Source: Chloromonas sp. AAM2
Taxonomy: Eukaryota; Chlorophyta; Chlorophyceae; Chlamydomonadales; Chlamydomonadaceae
Assembly (NCBI GenBank): GCA_004335635.1
Contig: QAXH01001719.1
Coordinates: 1-37,829 of the forward strand
Reading direction: 5' to 3'
DNA: 37,829 nucleotides
Below the pieces are notes generated by a model. It saw only the letters and a program-made list of their open reading frames with translations, had not been told where the DNA came from and did no database searches. Shown here one piece after another: positions 23,256 to 34,500 of this stretch (the first letter of the stretch is position 1; each line of letters opens with the position of its first letter). Both the position numbers and the translations under genes were made by a program.

Positions 23256-24416
23256 ATGCAGCGAAGCCAGCCTTGTCGGCAGGCGCAATCGCCTGGTTCA
23301 AGTTTTCGTACGTCAGTGTGTTGCCATCTCACAACGCACAGCCAATACCACTTGCATACTATGTACTACCATAGTATGGGTCACGCTTCGGAAGCTGCCT
23401 GTTCAATGCCTATTGCAGCTCAAGCAAGGACATTTTCACACTCGTTACATAGCATGCATGAAGCCGCTGCGAGTACAATGGTGCAATTTCTCAACAATGA
23501 GGCATCTGATAAAGCGTGCCAGTTCCCATCACGGCGCACATCAGGGGCAAATGCAGCGCATGGTCATGGAGGCGTCCATGTGACATGCTGCTGCAGGAAC
23601 CATCGGCATACTTCTGGATATGGCATCTGCAGTGAGGGGGTGGGCCTGCTGAAGGTGACCTAGAGGTCCGGCACGCCCAAGACAGGGTGTTGCAGTGTCG
23701 TTTGTCGCAAACATTGAACACAGTAGAGGGTCACAGTTTGCCTTGTCTGAACGAGGCGGGCAGGAAGCTGTTAAGTACACTCAGGTCCAGTCATTGCCGG
23801 CCACATCCTCGTCGCATCACCCTTCGGCTAACTGCCAGGCGCCTTTGTGCTCCAAGGACATGCACGCGGGCTCTGAAGGCAGCATGCCCTGAAGAGCATG
23901 CAACTTCTCATCTCACGACACCCATGCCCACTCGCATGCGGGGCATGCAGCTAGCCTCTCACCGCGCATCAACAGCTGGCGCTATCATTTTCGTGCCTAT
24001 CACAGCTGAGCGCTCAGAAATCTCAATCGCAACCAGAACTCAACCAGCTTGACAGGGGAGCTGCACACAGGGCGAAACCTTGTGCCGTGCAACCGCCCCT
24101 GGCGAAATGGCTGCATTTGCCCTCACATGCAAGGGGCTGGGGCACAGACTGTGACAGAGAATCAGCCTGTGACAGTTGTAACTGGACAACGTGCGGCACG
24201 TGCTCGGTGTAACCTCCCTGTCTCAAGGCCGTTTAATGCGCTGCAGCTGTCCGTCCTCGCCAAAACAATCGCTCGTGCGACAGCGCTGTCTCTGCGCTGC
24301 AAACCTGCACACCCAACTCCGAGCACACACAGGCTTGTGACACCAAGCCCACGGTCACCCGTGCGCGCCACCAACCCCAACATACCCAGCAATCATTAAC
24401 CCACTATCGCCGCAGC
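23256..24416. other. Intergenic region between the ATAD5-like and WVxF-array genes
   Basis: About 1.16 kb. Several short open frames exist on both strands, the longest about 135 codons, but none shows coding bias, homology or splice-compatible neighbours. It presumably contains the promoter and 5' UTR of the following plus-strand gene. No defined element seen. Confidence 0.45.
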
Positions 24417-26141
24417 ATGCTGCCGGTTATTGACGTGAAGCCTAAGGCGAAGAAGGAAAAGAAGGTCAAGGTAGGCCAAGCAGCTCTGAAGCAGCAGCAG
24501 CAATAAGAGTAAGAAGAACATTTAGCTGATGTAGGAGCAGGAAGAGATGCCGGTTAACCCCCTGGCAGTGCCAGTGCAGCATTGCTGGAAGGACATCTTG
24601 TGCACACATCTACGAAATCTTCGTGAGATTTGGTCTGTGCGCCCATGGCTTCACCCTGCCTTCTTAACCCTGGCCGCTACAGGAGCTCAATGGCTACGGA
24701 TGCAAGACGCTGTGGCAGACGGTAATGCATTTCGGAATCTGGGCGCCGCTCACCAAGGAGTACCGAATGAGAGTAGACGACCAATGGAAGCACCTCAGCA
24801 ACCAGCGGCCACTGACAGGTGCGCCACGGCTAGATTCCGAGAAAAATGAGAGATTGGTGGGCCTTCTTGGTGGGCTGGCCTTGGGTCAACAACTCCCAGC
24901 GCGGTGGCAGCAGACTTAGCAATAGGCAGAATAGTCTTCTGATGCAGCGGCGTTGACAGCATTGCCTGCGAGTACGCACAGTTGTGGGGGCTATGTGCCA
25001 GAGCATGCAAATGGGAACAAACACTCCTGTCGCGCGATGCGATCATGTTTCATTGCAATTCCTTGCCTTCGCAGATGATGAAATCTGGGCAGAGCGGCGC
25101 AGGCTTGAGACCAGCCTGCAGAAGGCCAGCAGAACAGCCTGCACCTTTACGTCCCTGCCACCAGCACCCATTGATGGTACCAGCAACACACCTATGCCCT
25201 CTGGCGGGATCGGTATGGAGGAGGAGAACAGTGTCGTCAGCGGCAGCAGCACTGATGTGCCCAATAACTGGGTCACATTCGAAGACAACCCCAGTGTCAT
25301 CGGCAGTGGCACCTTCTGCGTGCCCTCATCCTGGGTCACTTTTGAGGACGCCAGTGTTATCAGCAATGGCCCTCGCGTTCCCTCATCCTGGGTCACTTTC
25401 GAGGACGCCAGCGATGGCCGCTTTCACGTGCCCAATGACAGGGTCAGCTTTGACGACACCAGCAGTGTCGTCAGCAAGAGCAGCTGTGGTGTGCCCTCTT
25501 CCTGGGTCAGCTTTGACGACACCCACAGTGTCAGCAGCAGTGGCTTTGACGTGCCTAAAGGCTGGGTCACCTTTGACGACGTCAACACCACTGGTACCAT
25601 TGAGGCCAGTAAGCATGGCGCCAGCCACATGGGCAAGCAGGCACAGCCAGTGCAGGACGTGCTACAGCAGCAGGTTGCATGGCTGAGCGATCAGCTGGTG
25701 GATACCACTAGCCAGCTTGAAGACGCCCACACCCAGCTGGCGGCAGCAGAGCAGCGTGCAGCCCATGTGGAGGGCTGCATGGCAGAGACCCACATGCAGT
25801 TTCTTGTGGCGCAGCAGCAGGCAGCAGCTGAGCCCGTCTGGGACACCTGTATGGCTGCCGGCATTGTCACAAGTGCCAGTAACATTACTCTTGCTGGAAG
25901 CGCGCATGGTGCCAGCCTCATGGGCTTGCAGGCACAGCCAGTGCACGGTGTGCTGCAACAGCAGGTGTCATGGTTGAACAAGCAACTGCTGGATGCCACC
26001 ACCCAGCTGGAAGACACCCTTCGGCAGTTGGCGGCAGCATTGCAGCACGCAACGCAGTTGCAGGGCTGCCTGGCAGAGGCATTGAGGACGAACATGCGGC
26101 ACCGCAGGCAACCAGCAGAGATCCCTGTGATGGGTGCCTGA
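24417..26141 (+). CDS. Protein with a six-copy WVxF-acidic-type array and duplicated coiled coil
   Basis: Family not recognised. Exons are 24417-24470, 24683-24818 and 25075-26141 (TGA), in phase, giving 418 residues. The N-terminus is Lys-rich (MLPVIDVKPKAKKEKKVK), then ELNGYGCKTLWQTVMHFGIW and DDEIWAERRRLETSLQ. Residues 129-232 hold six copies, spaced 17-21 residues, of VPxxWV(T/S)F(E/D)D, with W at 129, 150, 169, 207 and 227; the copy at 186 has Arg in place of Trp. Residues about 244-300 and 341-400 are two related coiled-coil blocks (VLQQQVAWLSDQL and VLQQQVSWLNKQL). WxxF followed by acidic residues is the motif by which stonin 2, synaptojanin 1, GAK and NECAP bind the AP-2 alpha appendage. 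An adaptor-binding role is therefore plausible but is inference. The first 54-base exon is the least secure part, and further upstream exons cannot be excluded. Confidence 0.75.
25265..25580 (+). repeat. Coding tandem repeat encoding WV(T/S)F(E/D)D motifs
   Basis: Six units of about 51-63 bases each encode a Ser-rich spacer and VP-x-x-WV-T/S-F-E/D-D. The tryptophan codons start at 25269, 25332, 25389, 25503 and 25563; the fourth unit (25440) has AGG instead. Spacers differ far more than the motif, which suggests selection on the motif. Confidence 0.9.
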
Positions 26142-27632
26142 GCTCATCTCAAGTGGTGCAAGGTGCCAAATGTCTATCCTAACGGCTCAGCGGCCTCTGG
26201 CTTCAGACCCACTTTTGCACCTCTCCAAGCAACAGCAGCAGCACTGGCAGCAGCAGCCGGGCTTCAACACGCCTGTAGCAGTGGGTTTGGCAACAACAGC
26301 CACCACGGTGCAGCGGTCGATTCGCTTGTTTTACACGTGCTGGCAGGGCATGTTTTGCTGTCTGTGCACGCAAACTGTCCATGACAGGATCTCTGGCTGC
26401 CTATGTGAGACGGTGCTTGCACAGTGCACATCGCCTGTCCAGCCAACACCTTCGCAGTATGACAGGAACAACAGCGCCCTGCCTTATTACCCATGAAATG
26501 GCCCGCTTCTCATGGTGCGGACAGGACTCAATTCATGGCTGGCTTGGACTGTTCTGATGACTGGCTTGGACTGTTCTCATGGTTGGCTTGGACTCGATTC
26601 ATGGCCCGCATGGCCTGTCATTTGGATTCTTTTCATGCCTTTTGTTTGTGCTTCATCGTTCCTTCCGGTCTGTGTTTGTTCGTCATTCTGCCTTGTATCT
26701 TCTTGCTCAGGCTAGGTCAGGGTGGTACACATCCCATCCTGCCTCTTTTGACGGCTTTCCTGATGCAACTCAACGGCACTCTTTCAATGGCAACTTTCAC
26801 GTCTGGCACTCAACCTCGTTTCTTCTGAGCCGTTCTTGCTTGTTTTCCACTTCCATCTGCGTCAGGTGACCATGCCCGTCCATTTTTTGACGGTTGAGAG
26901 TCATGATAGCTAGTGACATTGCCCACATGGCTGCTTGTGAGACTGTCCACATGGTGGCTAGTGAGACTGCCCACATGGCTGCTAGTGACACTGTCCACAT
27001 GGCTGCTAGTCAGACTTCCCACATCATGGCTAGTGACAGTGCCCACATGGCTGCTAGTGAGAGCCCACATGCCTACCCGGCCATGATCTGAAGTCTAGCC
27101 ACTCCCTTCTTCCTGCTATTGCTTTTTCCAGTTGCCTGGTTTGCTATCAATTCCACCCACGTCATGCTCCATCCCAGAGGACCATATCCGTCCATTCGAC
27201 GGCCATTTTTGCTGGCCGGCATTTTTTCTGAATGGCACTTCCTTGACAGTTGAGGGTGACAGAGGCAACAACCCATGATTTGGTTCCTTTTGCCATGCTA
27301 TACGCATTAATGCCCTCGCTTTCTCTGTCCTGAGACTGAGTGCTATGACGTTTGGAATATCTCATTCCATTACACCACCGATATACTGTTTGGTTTGCCT
27401 GTCACTTAACAGAAGTGATGGCCCCGCAATGCAAGCCATTACAGCTAATGTCATACAGGCTGGTCGGATACTAGACCAATCGGGGGACTGTCACTGTATG
27501 TCCTGTGTGCTTCACAGCTTATCAGCTGGAGACTCAGAAGTCCAGCCTATATGGCCATCATTGATTGATTGAATCCTGTTTGTGGCGCCGAGTAGGGACA
27601 TTCAGCAGCTTTGTCTGCAGTCTGTATTTCTA
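26142..27632 (+). other. Probable long 3' UTR of the WVxF-array gene
   Basis: No convincing coding sequence lies between the stop at 26141 and the first plus-strand TGTAA at 27633. The stretch contains degenerate repeats of TGGCTTGGACTGTTCTCATG near 26535-26605, the 24-base tandem array at 26917-27060, and a pair of related blocks, GACCATGCCCGTCCATTTTT near 26871 and GACCATATCCGTCCATTCGA near 27180. A 3' UTR of about 1.5 kb would be long, so an undetected non-coding transcript or an earlier cleavage site is possible. Confidence 0.4.
26917..27060. repeat. 24-bp tandem repeat, six units
   Basis: Six units of 24 bases, consensus CCCACATGGCTGCTAGTGA plus a variable five-base lead (GACTG and similar), followed by a partial seventh. 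The period is a multiple of three, so both strands are open (HMAASDTV on plus, AAMWAVSL on minus), but no splice-linked gene uses either frame. Confidence 0.92.
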
Positions 27633-27637
27633 TGTAA
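27633..27637 (+). terminator. Putative TGTAA polyadenylation signal of the WVxF-array gene
   Basis: First plus-strand TGTAA that I find after the stop at 26141. It lies about 150 bases before the opposing minus-strand TGTAA at 27788-27792, which fits two convergent genes. Confidence 0.45.
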
Positions 27638-27787
27638 GCTGTCCCAAAAAACAAAAACATACCTGATTCCCTGGTGGTTAGTACTGCAGCTGTATAGTAT
27701 TCAGTGCTGCAGTAGAGTAGCCTGCTGCCCTTTCATAGTTCAACGCCAGCAAAGGCAGCGCCTCCGACCCGAGCACAGGCAATGATT

Positions 27788-27792
27788 TTACA
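27788..27792 (-). terminator. Putative TGTAA polyadenylation signal of the OPR gene
   Basis: TTACA on the plus strand reads TGTAA on the minus strand, about 730 bases past the OPR stop at 28518. I see no other minus-strand TGTAA in between. Confidence 0.45.
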
Positions 27793-28517
27793 ACTGGCAG
27801 AAGGCTTATGTTAGGTTGGGAGTTTAGTTGGTATCCAGCATCATCAAAGTCAAACAAATGGTGTAGCAAGTGCAGCAGCTCATCAAGCTCAAGGACCAAC
27901 AAACATGGCTTGTACGCGCTCAAGATCGATGATCAGGACGCTGCATCAAGGCCATGTGGGGGAAAAACTTCACTCAAGTGCTGTGCTTGTACCATGCCTT
28001 CATAGTCAAGCAGCCAAGCCGACATATGCATTGTAATGGATGCACAGAATCCAAGCCAACACGACAGCGGCACTCAATCTGTCAAGTTGGGGGCTTGCGC
28101 TCATGGCAACATCAGTCAACTGAGAAAAATAAGAACATGAAAACATTGCAGCTGCATCACCATCTTGAAGACAGCTCAAACCGTATAAGCAAGTGGTGTT
28201 CTTCCGACAAGATCGTTTGTATGTGCTTTTGAAGTCGCTCATCTCTTATGCACAAGCCGCTGCTAGGAGAAAGGCAACGAGCGCGGCAGGCAGCCAAACA
28301 ACGTTGGTCTTGCGAGTGATTAGAATACAGTCTGTCAAATTGCCAAGGGGGCACCAGCTGCTGATACCAACCCAGTCTGCCTCTCCTGCTGCATGTCGCT
28401 TGATCAATCTCACTACCTGGACGAAATGCACAATCGCATGCTGAATCTGATCAATTCAAGAAAAGCTGCACTCAATATCATTACCACCTACGCTGGGACA
28501 CCGCGTTGCACTTCTGT

Positions 28518-31500
28518 TCACTGGGGCCTGATGGCGGCCACAGAAACCGACGGCCCTGCAGTCAGCAGGTCACGTGGCAACCACCAACCACCGCCAACGT
28601 CTTCCAAACTGTCGCTGCGACCCATCTCTACACTGCCCATCGCCACAGCTGCTGATGCATTGCTCAGCACAGGCGTTTGCCCAACTGCCTGCACCCGTCC
28701 TCCAATCGTGGGAGTAACTGACTGGCTGTTACTGTCCGTTTGTGACCCCTCACTGCTAACAGAAGCGGACACAAGTCGCTCAGCCACTGGCATCGTGGTT
28801 TGCACAGCCTGGTGCGCGCCTGTGAGCTGACCATTGCCCAGACCACCCACATTCCACACACCATTCGCTGCCTGTGTCCAGCCATGCACATTGGCATGTG
28901 CCAATTCCATTCCGGCCCTGCCGCTTGCCTGCTGCTGGTGGGCCGCTGGCGTAAACTGACTGGCACTTGCGCTGCGTGGGATGGCCGTCTTGCGCGCCTG
29001 CTTGCCACGGGGCTTGATGTCACGTGGAAAGGCCGCCAAGGCCTGTTGGCTGGCATTCAGCACGGCTCCTGCGCCTATGTCATAGCAGGCCTCTGTGAAG
29101 TCAAGGTCGGCACGGTCTTGAACCGAAGCCAGTGAGCTGGGTGTGAATGCTGCTGCTTCAGAAGGTTTCAAGGTAGGCTGAGGCCGGGTGGGTGGTGGGG
29201 GTGGAGGGGCCTGTGTGAAGTGAAGCGTGGCTGCAAGAGGATTACCAGCCTGCAGCAACGGACCAGAAGGACGGCTAATGATGAGTAAGCATGCTTCGGT
29301 CAGTGAGACTGAGTTTGCAGCCCCTCAAATGTGCGAGTCTTTGCTTAGATGATGTTGCTTGATCTGACAGCTTAATCTGGCAGCAAGCAATCTTGACATT
29401 GGCTGACAACTATTGGTGAAGTCCGATTGGCCTGTCAACTTGAACACCATAGCGGCGCACCTGCACATCCATGGGTGACAGTGGCGAGTCGATATCCTGT
29501 GCTGGCTGTGCTAGCGCCATGAGCGCTGCCGAGTGCTGCGCCACGGCCCGCTCCACCAGCGGTGGCAGGGCGGGCAGCAGGTGGGCCGGCACGGCGGTCA
29601 GGGGCAGGCCCAGGCGCTGGGAGAGCTGGGCGGCTACTAGCACGTGCGCGTCAAACATCTGTGAGGGCAGGCGCAGGACAGTGAGGGCGTGAGTGAGTGC
29701 ACCTGGCTAACGGGATAAAACAAGCATACACATTGAGAACAGGAAGGGGCGAGGACAGTGATCTAGCCATCAGGTAGCCATGTGCAGTGTGTGTGCCATG
29801 GCAATGACACTACACGGCTGCGTGTGCATGCACAAGTAAACCATGCGAATTCTCCCAGTAATACATGCTTGCTCTTTTTCGAAAGATGACAATCACTGCG
29901 TCATCAGATGTGGTGTGAAGTGTGCCCTGCCCAAGCAGGTGGCCAACACGCAGAGGTGAGAAAGCATAAGCCAGCATCGCCAGTATAACGGAGTGTGTGA
30001 CGACAGCGATACCACACGTACGCACAGATTCCATACGGCTCCATGTGCATGGTCCTCTCACCTGCTGCACCTGCAGGCTGCCCAGCTCCCCATGCGCCAT
30101 GGCGCCTGAGGCCGCATGGCCTTCCAACACAGCATTGAAGGCGTTGAGCGTCTCCGTGTCGAGCACACCCATGGCTGACAGGGACCAGCAACTGCGGGGG
30201 GGCATAAGGCGCGACACATGGGTACTGGCTCTCAGTCGCACAAACAGCATGTGCACGGGTGCAACCGACAGCTGCAATCGACATGGCATGTGCAGTATAA
30301 TGGCAGTTTAATGGCACACTTAGGCGCAGAGTGAGTTCACATGAAGCGGTTGCAGACGAACACTCTGACACACATAGTCATTACATTCTAGAGCTCTCTA
30401 GCCTCACTAATGCTCGGGTTTTAGTCTCCACCTGCTGCACAGCTGTTCCACGTCCATGTGAGGCAGGGCGGAGCGCACAGCCGTCAGCAGCCCCTCGCGC
30501 ATGTGCGCCTCCGGGGGGCAGAAGCCCACACGTGCCGCAGCCGATACAGCCACGGTCAGCTGGGACACGTAATCCTCCTGAGAACAGGCAAAACCAGAAA
30601 AACAGACGAAAACTGAGCAAAACCGAATCAAGCAGGAGACGTAGAAAAGTCTATATGAGAAGGGAACGCTGAGCAGAATCATCCCCGCATGCTTGCCAAG
30701 CCCCGAGTCAATGCAAACCTGTGCCAACTTACTGTGGCATTGTGAGATTTGAGGGGCTGATATGTGCCTACCTTTGCTTCAAAAATACATTCAGAAGCAT
30801 ACGCGCACACAGCTAGCAGACACACGACACGAGTATTACAGATAGTCCTCGGTGCTGAGACCGGGCAGAGATCAAGATACTTCAGGTCACAGATGTCAAT
30901 GAGAGAAACGGCTAACAGAATGAGAACAGCACAGCGATGCGAATAGGCAGCAACGGTACCAATCCCGTTGCATCATCCAGGCATGACATCCATTCATCCC
31001 TCACCTCTTGTCCTAGGTGTGTTGGTGGCATCATGGCATGGCGCAGCAAGGCGGGCACCACGTCGACAGTCAGGGCGCCGGCCTGTTGCAGCGCACGCGT
31101 CACGGCCTGCAGTTTACACACACACATATACGAATAACAACAACGTTGATAAAGAAGTAAAAAATTGATGAGAGAAGGAGAGAAGCTCATGCTTTGGAAC
31201 CTCTAGGCTGATGTCTACACTGTACAGCGCATGGCACGCCGCCTTGTCAACAGGCAAGACTAAGCCATGTTGCAAACCAAGGCAGGGGGCAATGATCACA
31301 TCACCACTTACTGGCATTCGTCCATAACTACAACGGTAAGGACAAGTACAATGGTAAGGATCAGTCACGATGGTCATGATGCAGCGTGGTGAATCGCTAG
31401 AGTTGCCATCGAAAGATGATTTCCCTTGGGAGAGGTCTGTGCTCATTGTATTGCTGTACTCACCGTGATCTGTTGGTGTGTGAGCGAAGGCATGGCTGCG

Positions 31501-34500
31501 GGCAGGCGTGCCGCCAGGGCGGGCAGCACCTGAGCGGCCACTGACTCGCCTAGCTGAGAGAAGTGAACCACAAGCGAGGCGAGAGCCTGAACACAATCAT
31601 AGCACAAGTTGCTGTGTCAATGGCATTCGGTGCACATGACCTATCTGAGTGCACCTGGCAAAGAAAGGAGCTGTGTTCAAAAGTTTGCTACAGAGGGCCT
31701 GAGGCGCCTGTTTGTTTGTTTGTTTGTTTGTTTGTTTGCTTGCGCTGTTGAAAGATCTGGTTGCTACACGATGTAACACACGCACACACACACCCACACA
31801 CACACACGCACGCACACGCACAGGCCAATGATAGTGGCGATGACGATTTGCCTTGCATACACACACCTGTCCATGCAGCTTGTCAGCACACGCCACAACG
31901 GCATGCGCCAGGGGCGCTAGCAGGGAGCCCGCAGGCGCCGAAGGCGGCTGCATGTGCGCTCCGAGGGACACGGCAGCGCCCGCCAGGGCAGCGAGGGTGG
32001 AGGGCTCGAGAGAGGCGGCGCGAGAGTGAAGCGTGTCCGCAGCAGCCGCCAACAGCCTGAGCAGCACGATATGAACCATAAACCTGATGTTTGCAGAGAG
32101 CAACTGAAGAGTCCAACTGGACAGCAGGTTGACGGGTTACAGTGCAGTTCTTGAAAACTGTCCCAGAACTGGCAAACATATTTTTCTAATTGATCTTGCG
32201 CTATCAGAATGGCAGCTTTGCGTAAGGGCCTGAGACCCTGTTGGCGTTTACTTGCCTTGAGATTTGATTGTTCCATCTCACTGCTTTTTCCGTCAGCGTG
32301 AAAAGCACTCAGGGTGCAATCAGACACACACAGTCAAGTGATGCATTCATTCAAAACAATCTGCAATGATCTCGTCCCCACCTGTCATTGGCCACTCCCA
32401 GGGAGGCTGCCGCCGCCATGACAGTGGCCAGGTGCTGCGGGGGCATGCGCTGGCCCCTGGCCCCGGCTTCATGCGCCACTGCCGCCATGAGGGTGGGTGA
32501 GGCAGTGCGGCCCAGGGCGGACAGGCCTGTGGCGAGGTTGCTCAATGCCTACACAGCGCACACATGTGCAACGGTCAAGGGAATTGGGACTGGAATTCAA
32601 CAGATAGGTCTGATGATCCAACAGGTCTATCAGGTCCAGTAACAAAGTGTGAACCACAAGGCATGCATCAAGGTAAGGCATTGGCCTTGATCGAGTTTGA
32701 ACAGCTAGGCCTGGTAACAAAGTGGACCTGACCTGGGGCTAGTAACAAATATTTATTGAACAGTGTGTATGTTGAACAGATATAGCCTTGGTTGGCGCGG
32801 AGTACTGGACAGGGACGTTTTACGAAGATGAAGTAATAGTAACAGTAAAGAAATCAAGCAAACCACAAGCAAACCACTTGAGGCAACCCTAGACCATCAC
32901 ACAGCTTGTTGCAATATGTGGTAATTCCACGAGATAACAGCACTTGCAGAGTGCAGCCCCACCTGTGCACTGTACAGGCCATCTGCACCCTCACATAGCA
33001 GCACCAAGCCTACCTGTGCGTCGTAGCTGTGGAGTTGCTGAGGACACTCGCGTGTGATCGCTGCCAGGAGGGCCGGGTCGTGGTGGCCCAGCTGACCCAG
33101 AGCCCACACCATGTTGCTCACGCCCTGGAATTGAGCACGGTAGAGGCATGCAGCAGGACAGTGTAAGCATCAAGCGTAAGTTACTTACCAACCCACAAGC
33201 ATGGCAGGCAAAACAATCAGAAGAGGTAAGACAAACGTTTGAGGCAAGCGTCGAGCATGACATGATTCAACCGTAGCTGTCAACCTCCTTCACAAACCCG
33301 TATGATTCACTTGTAGCTTAACCCCCCCCCCTGCTTCACCACTCCCCAGGCGGCCAGTGCCCAATTCACTCTCCCAGGGAGGCTGATCACTCGACACTGT
33401 TCTGACTAGGTGCTGACTGGGTGCTGACTAGGTGCAAGCCGGTTGCCACAAGGCGTGACTTGGGCTGTGCGGGCCTGTAAGTGTCGCTGTGGCTACCCTG
33501 CTTCTCCTGATATCCTTGCGTGTTGCCTGCCCATGCGTGTTTCCTACCCAGGACACCTGGCTTTGACCTGTGCTGCAATGCCTCCCACCGCACTGCTAGC
33601 AGTTCTGGAACACTGCTGCCTGATCATCAAGCATCTGCGAGGCACCCACCCATGCTCCAGTCCACACCACCTTCCCCTCGCCTACCTGCGGCATGAAGGA
33701 GCCAATCTTTGCTCTCACGACGGCCAGCAGCGGCTCCAGCACCTGTGGCTCGTGTGTGTGGCCGCAGCGGCCCAGGGCCCACACCACGTTGCTCAGCTCC
33801 TGCTCCTTGAACTGGGGGGCCAGCCGGGCAGCGCGCTGACCTGCAGCACAGGGCGCAAGGCACGGGCATGGCAAGACACATCAGGCACACGGATGATCAA
33901 CAAAGAGGCAAGCCGGGGCAGAGCTCAGGAGGCACAAGGCATGTTGGGTTGCTTGTACTAGCTCGTCAACTGAAGGTCCGCAGTCAGGCAGCTGCCTGCA
34001 AGACGCAGCTGTCTTGTTGGATTGTGCCCAAACAGATGTAAGGCGCGCGTTCTGCCTCTGATTGCAAGCCACCAGACAGTCGCCAGCATGAATGGTTTCA
34101 AGGTGCAGACGTGGCAGTGCCTTCATGCTCTGTCAAAAACAGAATGTCCTACACCACTTACCTAGGACCTGTGCTGTCTGCACGTCCAGTTGCTCATGGC
34201 TGGCCAGTGCCCACATCATGTTGGCGAGCTCCTGCGGCTTCATCTCATACACCTGCTCGCATGCCTGCATGCAGGACAGGCCAAGGCACATGCACGTCAG
34301 TGCTACGCCCTGCTCGCATCACCTGCCATCTCAGCTGCGTCACGCTGACATGCAAGCCATTGAAGAATGTGTGTGTGTGTGTACTTGACACCCAAGTCAG
34401 AACAAAAACTTTATTCGTCGGTTTCTGACGATCTGATCAGTGTCTCGCACTTTAACACAGCTGTCTCACCTTGCTCTTGATCAGTTGCATGAGCTGTTCG

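Noticed and set aside
24049..24399. 116-codon plus-strand frame before the WVxF-array gene
   Set aside because: Arg/Pro/Ala-rich composition of GC-rich non-coding DNA, no motif and no in-phase link to the next exon.
28393..28830. 145-codon plus-strand frame
   Set aside because: Antisense to the last OPR exon, which is in phase with twelve others.
32950..32990. 27-base micro-exon (GADGLYSAQ) in the OPR gene
   Set aside because: It keeps frame, but it would separate two halves of an OPR repeat (YDAQ and ALSNLA) that join naturally without it.
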